Origin: Deltaproteobacteria bacterium
GTDB taxonomy: Bacteria; Desulfobacterota; Syntrophia; Syntrophales; Smithellaceae
Direction: 5' to 3'
Assembly (NCBI GenBank): GCA_022710585.1
Contig: JAKLGV010000016.1
Coordinates: 17,354 to 81,353, forward strand
Length of the DNA: 64,000 nt
Shown piece by piece: positions 16,222 through 23,840 of the stretch. A program made the translations under genes and the position numbers. Below the pieces are notes generated by a model. It was not told the DNA's origin, made no database searches, and saw nothing but the letters and a program-made list of their open reading frames with translations. Position 1 is the first letter of the stretch. Each line of letters begins with the position of its first letter.

Positions 16222-18131
16222 GGCTTTTCTCTCAAAACGCGGTGATCTCCCACCCGGACGGTCAGTTTGCTGACATCAAAATATTCCATCAGTGGAATGA
16301 TATATTTGCGGGAGAGGCCGGTCATATCTTTAAAGCTGGCCGGTGTCGCCTTGCCGTCTTTGATCAACATGACCTTATAATCATCACGCAGTTTATTCAG
16401 TGTCCCGGCGGCGAAGCAGAGCTCCTCGTTAATTTTGATCAGCTCTCCATCCTGAAGCATCAGCTTGATAATGCTTTGCGCCTGGGCTTTCTGATCCTTG
16501 AAGTCATTGAGCACATCACTGAGCGACGGCGGCGTCAACCCCGCGTCCTGATAGATCCGGGCGATGCGGCCGCGCAAAGAATCCAGCTCTCCGGCCAACT
16601 GAACTTGGTGCCCCGTCAGGCGGACATTATCTTTTTCAAGAACAATCGTTCCTTTTTTGCCGAGATTCCGCAGGGCCAGGTTGAACAGTTTGACCGGAAT
16701 CTTGCGTCCAAGGTTTTCCCTGAGCTGTTCTTTGGAGATGCCCCCCTGCAAGGGATTGTTCCGGTGATAATCGTCCAGATGCTGACAGATCAGGTCTTCC
16801 AATTGATGATAATGGATCGCAGAAATGACGGTCGTATCGTCGCTGTCCAGAAGAATAGCTTTCTTGGCGGAAAACAAAGCTTCCAGCGCTTCACGGATTT
16901 TTTTCGCACTGAGGCCGAGGCGGAAATTCAGTCCGCGCAAATGGATGCCGTCAAAGCCGGCCCGCTCGATGATGACAGAAATTTTCTCCGGAAGCGATCC
17001 GCTAAGCAATGCGTTTAGATCGGCGATGATTTTTTCGTTGTGTCTTTTATGTTTTGAAGGGAGAGGGTCAACAATCAGGCCGCCGCCGATCGTTGTCACC
17101 GGTGAATAGCTGCGCAGGACAAAACGGTCGCCCGCGACAATGACATCTTTGTGGGTCAGGATCAATTGCGCGAAGGCTTTCTGGCCCGGCGCCAGTTCAT
17201 CCTGATCCAGCAGGACCAGGCGGGCGATAATTTCACTCGTGCCTGTGTGCAGGCGGACCAGCGTTCTGTTCTTCAGACTTTTGGGATTGGAAGCAAGAAA
17301 TTCCACGAAAACATCGAGGCGCTGAGAAGGCCAGACGGTCTTGGGGCGGACCAGCACGTTGCCGCGTTCAATGGTCGATTTTTCAACACCCTGAAGATTA
17401 ATCGCCGTGCGCTGACCGGCCCATGCTTCTTCCGTCGCCTGGTTGTGCACCTGAATGCCCCGGACGCGCGTCGTGATATTTCCAGGGAGGATCTGAATTT
17501 CTTCTCCGGTTTTGATGTGATCGGAAACCAGTGTTCCCGTGACCACCGTGCCGAAGCCTTTCATGGAAAAGACGCGGTCCACCGGCAGGCGGAAAATTCC
17601 ATCATCAACCTTCTGATCGATTTTTTTAACCGTGGCGTCAATGGCGGTGAGCAGATCGCCAAGCCCCTGCTGTTGAACAGCCGAGACCGGGACGATCGGC
17701 GCTTCTTCCAAAAAAGTGCCCTGCAAGAAATCGGCAATTTCCGAGCGGACGAGATCCAGCCAATCTTTTTCCACCATATCAATTTTGGTCAGGGCGACGA
17801 TGCCCCTGGAAATTCCCAGCAGCGAGCAGATATGCAGATGTTCCTTCGTCTGCGGCATGATGCCCTCGTCCGCGGCGATGATCATGAGAACCAAATCGAT
17901 GCCAGCCGCGCCGGAAACCATGTGCTTGATAAACTTTTCATGTCCGGGAACATCCACAATGCCGAGCGTCTGGCCCGAGGGAAGGGTGAGGGATGCGAAT
18001 CCCAGTTCAATCGTAATGCCCCTTTGCTTCTCTTCTTTAAGGCGGTCGGTGTCCACACCTGTCAAAGCTTTAATGAGAGCGGTTTTTCCGTGGTCAACGT
18101 GACCGGCTGTGCCCAGAACGAAATGCTTCAT
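16218..18131 (-). CDS. selB: Selenocysteine-specific elongation factor SelB
   Basis: 637 residues, normal SelB length. The GTPase domain has G1 GHVDHGKT (residues 10-17), G2 in the RGITIELGF stretch, G3 DVPGHEKF and G4 TKID; EF-Tu-like domains II and III follow, and then C-terminal winged-helix repeats that bind the SECIS hairpin in mRNA. It delivers Sec-tRNA to in-frame UGA codons. Its presence shows that this organism makes selenoproteins. selA, selD and selC are not in the window. It is the first gene of the selB-fdhD-yhaM operon, and the ATG at 18131 fits the usual [17 protein letters not shown] start. Confidence 0.96.
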   Translation of the reverse strand: MKHFVLGTAGHVDHGKTALIKALTGVDTDRLKEEKQRGITIELGFASLTLPSGQTLGIVDVPGHEKFIKHMVSGAAGIDLVLMIIAADEGIMPQTKEHLHICSLLGISRGIVALTKIDMVEKDWLDLVRSEIADFLQGTFLEEAPIVPVSAVQQQGLGDLLTAIDATVKKIDQKVDDGIFRLPVDRVFSMKGFGTVVTGTLVSDHIKTGEEIQILPGNITTRVRGIQVHNQATEEAWAGQRTAINLQGVEKSTIERGNVLVRPKTVWPSQRLDVFVEFLASNPKSLKNRTLVRLHTGTSEIIARLVLLDQDELAPGQKAFAQLILTHKDVIVAGDRFVLRSYSPVTTIGGGLIVDPLPSKHKRHNEKIIADLNALLSGSLPEKISVIIERAGFDGIHLRGLNFRLGLSAKKIREALEALFSAKKAILLDSDDTTVISAIHYHQLEDLICQHLDDYHRNNPLQGGISKEQLRENLGRKIPVKLFNLALRNLGKKGTIVLEKDNVRLTGHQVQLAGELDSLRGRIARIYQDAGLTPPSLSDVLNDFKDQKAQAQSIIKLMLQDGELIKINEELCFAAGTLNKLRDDYKVMLIKDGKATPASFKDMTGLSRKYIIPLMEYFDVSKLTVRVGDHRVLREKP

Positions 18132-18363
18132 GACTATCCCTGAAAATCATTGAATGTCAATTTGTGGGGAAACTTATCATCAAGCCCCGCCAAAATCAAC
18201 CGGTCATTATGGGAGATGCGGCAATAAAATACCGCACGAAGCCATCCATTCATCATCCGGCAATTGTTATCTATCAGGATATTTTCTGTTTCCAAAAAAA
18301 ATGAATGGTGCTATAGGGGCTCCAATGCATCAAAAAACGGATATTTCATTCTCAGGAGGCCTT

Positions 18364-18810
18364 ATGAAAATCATCAAATTATTTGTCCTTATCATATTGT
18401 TGGTTGTCTTTTCCGTTCCATTTCTTTGTTTCGCGGGACAACCGGACAGTGAAATATGGGAGCCTTTTGCCAAGGATAGGTATTACAATAAAAAGAATAT
18501 CACTAAAACACAGAATATTATTACCGTTTGGACTTATGGGACTGTGGCGGATGATATCAGAAAGAAGAGGCTTGCCAACATCAAGGCACCTGAGAAATCA
18601 AAAAAATATCAACGTTTTGATCACTTTACGATATTAAATAAAGTTGATTGCCAGAAGAAAGTTACAAAAATTGAAAAGGTTTTGGAATATGACAATCGCG
18701 GGCAAGTTCTGGAAACTATTGTCAACAAAGATGACGCGTGGGGCATGATTGAGGCCGGCGGCGAACATGAAAAATTATTGAACAAAGTCTGCAACACGAC
18801 GAATAAATAA
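18364..18810 (+). CDS. Exported hypothetical protein, surface-adhesin E-like
   Basis: 148 residues with a clear signal peptide (MKIIKLF, hydrophobic stretch, cut near CFAG). The mature part has a W..F..D.YYNKKNI start, a vWTYG strand, two cysteines (VDCQKK and NKVCNTT) likely to form a disulfide, and a DNRGQVLE turn. This pattern resembles small surface-adhesin protein E-like domains; I am not certain. The ATG at 18364 follows AGGAGG by 7 nt; the longer open frame from 18154 has no support. It is transcribed divergently from selB. Confidence 0.7.
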   Translation: MKIIKLFVLIILLVVFSVPFLCFAGQPDSEIWEPFAKDRYYNKKNITKTQNIITVWTYGTVADDIRKKRLANIKAPEKSKKYQRFDHFTILNKVDCQKKVTKIEKVLEYDNRGQVLETIVNKDDAWGMIEAGGEHEKLLNKVCNTTNK

Positions 18811-18872
18811 TAACATCGGAGGTCAATAAGATATTATTCTCAAATATCCGGGAATATACCAAAAGACCTTCT

Positions 18873-20135
18873 CTATTGCTTCATGCTATCAAACCACAGG
18901 CTGGTGATGATCACGAATGCCGTCGCCGAATCGAAATGACTTTCGACGTCACTGGTGTCTCTCAACATGACGTTCTGAGCCCCGTTGAACAACATTTTTT
19001 GATATGTTTCCATAGTATCAGAAAACGGTATTAATTGATCGTATCTATTGTGAAACAACATTAACTTTCCTTTTGGCGCCCAGTTGTCCACGCTGTTTTC
19101 GTTCAGCGCGCTGATCAAAGCCGTTTCTCCGTTATTTTTCAGATTGTCCAGAAAGACCGGATTGAACAGGTCTTCCAGACTCTCTGTCAATTGAGTATTG
19201 ATTTCTTCACGCGTGTATTTGCCGCTGAGCAAATCAGGCATGTTGCCAGCATAAGGCTCCTGAAAAAAATCAGTCAATGGGCGGTTCCAGTCGTACATCG
19301 CGTTGTAGGAATAGATCAGCAATGCGAGATCGCACGGGGCGGAATAACTGCCGCTGCCGTCGATAATGATTTTGTTTAAAAGATTAACCAGGTTGTAACC
19401 GCCCGCGCCGACGGAGGTCGCCTCAATGGTCAATCCCTCGACGGGTTTTTCCTCAATCATTTTAAGAGCGGCCAGGGCAATGTACCCGCCCTCTGAATAG
19501 CCTGTAATAAATTTTTTGCCGTTGACCTGTATCTTTCTTTTTTGGATAAATTCTTCACTTGCGTGAATGAAATCAATCATCGCGCCGGCCGCATGCCCAT
19601 AATTTCGCATTGGAGCTATGACATCCTTTGATTCACCCGCGCCCAGCATGTCGGGTATGACGGTCAAATATCCCGCCGATCCCGCTATGGCAGCAATTGA
19701 CGCGAAAGATAAAGAGATATCTGAAAAATAAAATGTAGAAGGGGCATCCTGATCGGCGTAAGTTTGGATATTCCCGACGATCATCGTCGGGATGGCGTCG
19801 GAAATTCCTGTCGGATAAGAAATGAGTCCCGATGCTAAAATGGATTGCCCTTTATAGGTTGTTCGATAGATGATTTTGTAGAATTTGACGGAGTATTTGA
19901 TAAACTCGCCTGCCTGTGAAGCAAAACCCGCTTCTAGAGCTTTCTGTCTGATTTTATCAGCGGATACTTCTCCGAGGCTGGTCGCCTCTACCAGGTAGCC
20001 GTCATCCGTTCCGGGTGACGAGTCATGATCTGACGATGAAGATGAAGAGGAATCACCTCCCTGGCTGCAGGCATATAAAAAAACGACGGTAATCGTCAGT
20101 AGAAAAAATTTCTTAATCCATTCCCGTGATTTCAT
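18873..20135 (-). CDS. Secreted lipoprotein lipase/esterase (alpha/beta hydrolase)
   Basis: About 420 residues. The signal peptide ends in a lipobox-like FLYAC and is followed by a Ser/Asp-rich linker (SSSSSSDHDSS), typical of a lipoprotein. The nucleophile elbow is TGYSEGGYIAL (GxSxG), with an Asp in LMLFHNRYDQLIPF and a C-terminal His in VESHFD, giving a complete catalytic triad. The family is the secretory-lipase/large esterase group. The ATG at 20135 is preferred because AAGGA lies 8 nt upstream. It is monocistronic, convergent with the gene ending at 18810. Confidence 0.85.
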   Translation of the reverse strand: MKSREWIKKFFLLTITVVFLYACSQGGDSSSSSSSDHDSSPGTDDGYLVEATSLGEVSADKIRQKALEAGFASQAGEFIKYSVKFYKIIYRTTYKGQSILASGLISYPTGISDAIPTMIVGNIQTYADQDAPSTFYFSDISLSFASIAAIAGSAGYLTVIPDMLGAGESKDVIAPMRNYGHAAGAMIDFIHASEEFIQKRKIQVNGKKFITGYSEGGYIALAALKMIEEKPVEGLTIEATSVGAGGYNLVNLLNKIIIDGSGSYSAPCDLALLIYSYNAMYDWNRPLTDFFQEPYAGNMPDLLSGKYTREEINTQLTESLEDLFNPVFLDNLKNNGETALISALNENSVDNWAPKGKLMLFHNRYDQLIPFSDTMETYQKMLFNGAQNVMLRDTSDVESHFDSATAFVIITSLWFDSMKQ

Positions 20136-20144
20136 AAAGGTCAT

Positions 20145-20577
20145 CCTTATCGTAAATTTTGTTTTAATTGCTTAGTATCAAAAAATAAATAAATCAATGG
20201 ATTTTTTAATGCTGACCCGCACCGTCCTCCATATATCCGGGTTGTGTAATGCTCAGTGCACGATTGAGCCGTTCCCGTAACCGATGATAGATCGGGCGTT
20301 CAGCGTTGCTTGTTTGCGGTCAAAGTCGGGAATGGTGAAGTTGATCCCTGATCTGCCCGAAAGATCAGGAAACCATGCGGATCATCAGTTTTTTTGAAGA
20401 CGGACAGGCCATCCGTGATATTCTCTCGCAATCGCAATTCATATATTAACCACATCAGAAAGCTAAGATTTTCTTGACATAAAACCACGTTTCTTATATT
20501 TCTACCGCACTCAACAAAAAAATTCCTTATTTAAAAAATCAAAATGTTATGAATAGGGTAACAGGAGCAATAGAAAA
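20145..20577. other. Intergenic region, 433 nt
   Basis: Between the divergent lipase and CAT-like genes. It contains the first copy of an 80-bp direct repeat (20206-20286). A 62-residue minus-strand frame here has no ribosome site or familiar sequence and is not called. Confidence 0.6.
20206..20286. repeat. Direct repeat, copy 1
   Basis: This 81-nt segment begins TTAATGCTGACCCGCACC and ends GAGCCGTTCCCGTAACCGATG. It matches 21465-21546 closely, the clearest blocks being GCTGACCCGCACC, GTCCTCCA.ATATCCGG, GCACGAT.GAGCCGTTCCCGTAA and CGATG. Confidence 0.85.
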
Positions 20578-21408
20578 ATGCCCATAATCGGTAGAACGGA
20601 TGGCGAACTCATCAGGGATATTCCCGAGTGCAGGCAGATAATCCCATTTCTCTTACCGGATATAAATCAAGCAACCACCTATTTTGAGCTGACAGTAGAT
20701 CTGACCAGGACGCTGCCGTTCATTGAAGCCTTCAACTCGAACAAAGCGAATAAGGCCACGCTTTTCCATTACCTGTTGTGGTGCATAGTCAGGACTATCG
20801 ATGCATGGCCGCAGGTCAATCGCTTCATAGCCGGGAAACGATTATATCAACGCAGGGGGATATGGATTTCCTTCTCAGCAAAAAAGAGTTTTGAAGAAAA
20901 CGCCCCGGTGGTAGATATCAAAATGAAGTTCGATCCGAAGATCGCCTTTCCGGAACTGGTCGATTCAGTTTTGGTCGAAATCAGGAAGGGCAAGTCGGAC
21001 GAAAAGAGCCGACTTGACAAACAGCTTGCGTTCTGTCTGCGCCTTCCCCGCTCGATTCTTTCGCTCGGGGTGAAGGCCATTCACCTGCTTGATTACTTTG
21101 GACTCCTGCCGGCAAAATACATCGAGGGGGATTCCATGTTCGCGAGTATCTATGTGGTTAATCTCGGAAGCTTCGACATGGACGCAGTCTACCACCATCT
21201 GTACGAGTATGGAAATATTCCCATATTCATGACCGTCGGGAGAGCAAAGCCTGATGTTTACCGGGGAGAAGACGGGCAGGTTCAGTTCCGGGATTCGGTC
21301 ACCATGCGCTTTACCTGTGACGAGCGCGTTGAGGATGGTTTTTACTGTGCTTGCGCATTGAACTATCTAAAATCACTTATGGAAAATCCTGTTTTAGACG
21401 AAAAATAA
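20578..21408 (+). CDS. CAT/E2-fold acyltransferase-like protein lacking catalytic His
   Basis: 276 residues of the chloramphenicol acetyltransferase / dihydrolipoyl acyltransferase catalytic fold: TYFELTVDLTRTLPF near the start, FHYLLWCIVRTIDAWPQVNRF, FSAKKSFEENAPVV, and FTCDERVEDGFYCACAL near the end. In CAT and E2 enzymes the last motif is HxxxDG (for example DHRVVDG); here the His position is Glu (DERVEDG), so classic acetyl transfer by a general-base His is not expected. It is the only gene between two 80-bp direct repeats. Function unknown; it may act on another thioester or be non-catalytic. AGGAG lies about 9 nt before the ATG. Confidence 0.8.
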   Translation: MPIIGRTDGELIRDIPECRQIIPFLLPDINQATTYFELTVDLTRTLPFIEAFNSNKANKATLFHYLLWCIVRTIDAWPQVNRFIAGKRLYQRRGIWISFSAKKSFEENAPVVDIKMKFDPKIAFPELVDSVLVEIRKGKSDEKSRLDKQLAFCLRLPRSILSLGVKAIHLLDYFGLLPAKYIEGDSMFASIYVVNLGSFDMDAVYHHLYEYGNIPIFMTVGRAKPDVYRGEDGQVQFRDSVTMRFTCDERVEDGFYCACALNYLKSLMENPVLDEK

Positions 21409-21464
21409 AGAACCGTTAGTCTCAAACGGCGCTTTCACCGTTATTCGAGTTTGTTGTAGGTTTG

Positions 21465-21546
21465 TTAATGCTGACCCGCACCGGTCCTCCAGATATCCGG
21501 TCCATTTGATGCGCGTTGCACGATCGAGCCGTTCCCGTAAACGATG
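21465..21546. repeat. Direct repeat, copy 2
   Basis: An 82-nt segment beginning TTAATGCTGACCCGCACC and ending GAGCCGTTCCCGTAAACGATG, in the same orientation as copy 1 at 20206-20286, with one inserted G and scattered substitutions. It lies 57 nt after the CAT-like gene. Confidence 0.85.
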
Positions 21547-21629
21547 CAAGGAAAATACCGGCCGTAAATTTCAAGTCGTGACGCGGAGCATAAGAAAATT
21601 TGTCAGGGAAGTTTCACCGCAAATATTTT

Positions 21630-22994
21630 TCACCAGGAGAAAACCACATCCAGCTCCACCTGATCGTTTTGCGAGTAGCGGCCGAACAGCGACTGTGACG
21701 GGCCGTCAAATGAAACAGCGGCGATTCCTGTCTTCCATGAATCCGTGAAGACGTACCAGAGATCCGCCTTCATCATGGTGTCACCGTGTTCCGGATTCCA
21801 GGCCATGTTCAGGTTGGTCTCGATTTTCTGATTCATAAAGTTATTTCTGAGATGCGCCCAGAGGATGGTTTCGTATTTCCGATCATAGAGTGTGTCCGGC
21901 CGGTCTGTAATCATTGTTTGCTGGGCCTGCATGATGAGCAGACAATCCTCAAATAAGCGGTAATCCACGCCGATGCCGTAGGCAATACTGTCACTTTTGT
22001 GCATGTTGGGGTTCAGCTCAAACGTTCCCAACGAGGGATTGGCGGGATATCCCCACAATTCGTATTTAGTATTGAAGTAGCGGCCGATTGCATAAGCCGC
22101 TTCAGCGCGGATACTCCAGTCTCCCCGGACAAAAGCGGCATCCATGCCGAAAGACGACATTTTGTGGAAGTCGGGCAGGGCCCCCGGATAGACAATGACC
22201 TTATCGTCTTCGTAGTAAATGCCTCCTTCCGAAGTTTTAAAAACAGGATGAAGATCATAACCGTGAAACAACGTTATTCCCCAGTCCACGGTGCCTGAAT
22301 TCTGAATCCGTAAACCGACGGAGCTGTCCTCCAGAGAGCGGTTTTCGAGATCAGGCTCCTGATTGATGATTTCTGCGTTATAGTCTTTGGTCATCGTGAT
22401 AATACCGGGGTAGACTGACCAGCGCTCTGTCCAGAGAGGAAGTCGATAGGGAACCAGGATGGGCACCCAGGCTAATTCCGCGCTCCAGTCATCTTTATTG
22501 AGACGCGCTGAAAGGGAGGGGACGCCTATTTTTCTGTTTTCCAGAGATTTTATAAGAAATTGCGAATAATCCCAGGGATTGAGAAGGTCGTTGATTGGGT
22601 ACTCATCGAGTTTACCCCAAGAGAAACGCTGAATGCCGGCGCGAAACTCGAGAAAATCGTTGGCATAGGAACCGTAAATTTCCTTAAAATCCAGAAAAGG
22701 AGTGATGCTCTGGTAAACTTTGTCCCACCCTTTGATGAAGCCATGATCTTCAACCGGCAGATCGACACTTCCGTCCCATCCTCCTTCCAGCCACATATGA
22801 AAGCGCCAGGTCGGGTGAGTTGTGTCAACCTTCAGTATGCCCAGCAGGCTCGGATATTCCGGTTCAGTGTCCGTTTCTTGCAGGGGTAAAACCCCGCGGA
22901 GCTCCAGTCTGCCCGAAGTGGAAAAAAAATCCTCCGCGAAACCAGCAGAAGCGAAAACAAGAAGAAGACAAACAATAATCAATACTTTTTTCAT
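21630..22994 (-). CDS. Outer-membrane beta-barrel protein
   Basis: 454 residues with a signal peptide (MKKVLIIV...SAGFAED). The mature part alternates short amphipathic strands rich in Trp and Tyr and ends in ELDVVFSW, an aromatic C-terminal residue as recognised by the barrel assembly machinery. It looks like the DUF1302/alginate-export-like barrels that accompany LolA-like and FtsX genes in delta-proteobacteria. It is the last gene of an operon with an ABC ATPase, permease and LolA-like carrier, so it may be the outer-membrane end of that route. GGGAGGA precedes the ATG. Confidence 0.8.
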   Translation of the reverse strand: MKKVLIIVCLLLVFASAGFAEDFFSTSGRLELRGVLPLQETDTEPEYPSLLGILKVDTTHPTWRFHMWLEGGWDGSVDLPVEDHGFIKGWDKVYQSITPFLDFKEIYGSYANDFLEFRAGIQRFSWGKLDEYPINDLLNPWDYSQFLIKSLENRKIGVPSLSARLNKDDWSAELAWVPILVPYRLPLWTERWSVYPGIITMTKDYNAEIINQEPDLENRSLEDSSVGLRIQNSGTVDWGITLFHGYDLHPVFKTSEGGIYYEDDKVIVYPGALPDFHKMSSFGMDAAFVRGDWSIRAEAAYAIGRYFNTKYELWGYPANPSLGTFELNPNMHKSDSIAYGIGVDYRLFEDCLLIMQAQQTMITDRPDTLYDRKYETILWAHLRNNFMNQKIETNLNMAWNPEHGDTMMKADLWYVFTDSWKTGIAAVSFDGPSQSLFGRYSQNDQVELDVVFSW

Positions 22995-23060
22995 GACAGT
23001 TCCTCCCGATAACTGAATCCCGTGCAGTTTTCCGGGGTTATCGATTAAGTGTGTAACCGG

Positions 23061-23840
23061 CTACTTCGCGCCACGCTCCAGAGTCTTCTGTGTGAAAAGA
23101 TCATTCGGATATTTCGTATTGTAATTGATATATTGAATGGTCAGTATAGTCCGGTGCCTGGTTTTAAAGTTGGCCATTTCCATTTCAAAGGGTGTTGGAA
23201 TTCCGTCAATCACCCGGATATTTTTGAAAGTGCCGGATCGGTATAATTCCTTGTCCCGGTAGTATTCCACTTTAGTCGGTATCCAGAGATTTTTGGCGAC
23301 CCAGGTGATATACTTTGTATATTTGCGCGGTTTCTTAGGCGTCACTTCAATCACATAGCAGGGTTTGTTATCAATCATTTCCTCTTCCCTGAGAATCTTA
23401 AATGAATAATCGTCGAGATCCGGCGGGCCGCTCAAGTCATCGTAGGAAAAGTCCGACCCGAAAAAGGAATCATCCTGTGAGGTCGCGGGAATGCGCCTGA
23501 TCCGCTTGTATTCCGGAAAATAAGCCCAGAGATCACGGTCGGCAAAGGTATGCGCATGCAGCAGAAACCCGACGCCTTTAAGATCCGCCGGCGAATTAAA
23601 AACGATGAGAATTTTGTACGCTTCAGGAGATGCGTCTTTGCCGTACATGGTGAGAGTGCGCGTTCGCTTCCCGCCTCCCTTGTCAAAGAGCATCATGGTG
23701 GCATCAACCTTTTGATCAAGTTTACTATTGCGCACCGCCTGCACCTTTTCAAAAACATCACGCCCGTTCATGGCATAGGCCATGGGCAGCATCAGAAACA
23801 CCAATACAAATATACAAACAGCGGCACATTTCTTATTCAT
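23061..23840 (-). CDS. LolA-like outer-membrane lipoprotein-sorting protein
   Basis: 259 residues with a signal peptide (cut after AYA). The body has the LolA/LppX-like half-barrel pattern: TRTLTMYGKDASPEAYKILI, GVGFLLHAHTF, LWAYFPEYKRIRRIP, GSDFSYDDLSG, and RTGTF-type late strands. This group is annotated as 'outer membrane lipoprotein-sorting protein' and is distinct from housekeeping LolA. It would shuttle a hydrophobic cargo across the periplasm. It overlaps the permease gene by 8 nt and precedes the barrel gene. Confidence 0.87.
   Translation of the reverse strand: MNKKCAAVCIFVLVFLMLPMAYAMNGRDVFEKVQAVRNSKLDQKVDATMMLFDKGGGKRTRTLTMYGKDASPEAYKILIVFNSPADLKGVGFLLHAHTFADRDLWAYFPEYKRIRRIPATSQDDSFFGSDFSYDDLSGPPDLDDYSFKILREEEMIDNKPCYVIEVTPKKPRKYTKYITWVAKNLWIPTKVEYYRDKELYRSGTFKNIRVIDGIPTPFEMEMANFKTRHRTILTIQYINYNTKYPNDLFTQKTLERGAK

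Noticed and set aside
17151..18143. 330-residue plus-strand frame opposite selB
   Set aside because: Shadow of selB; no motifs.
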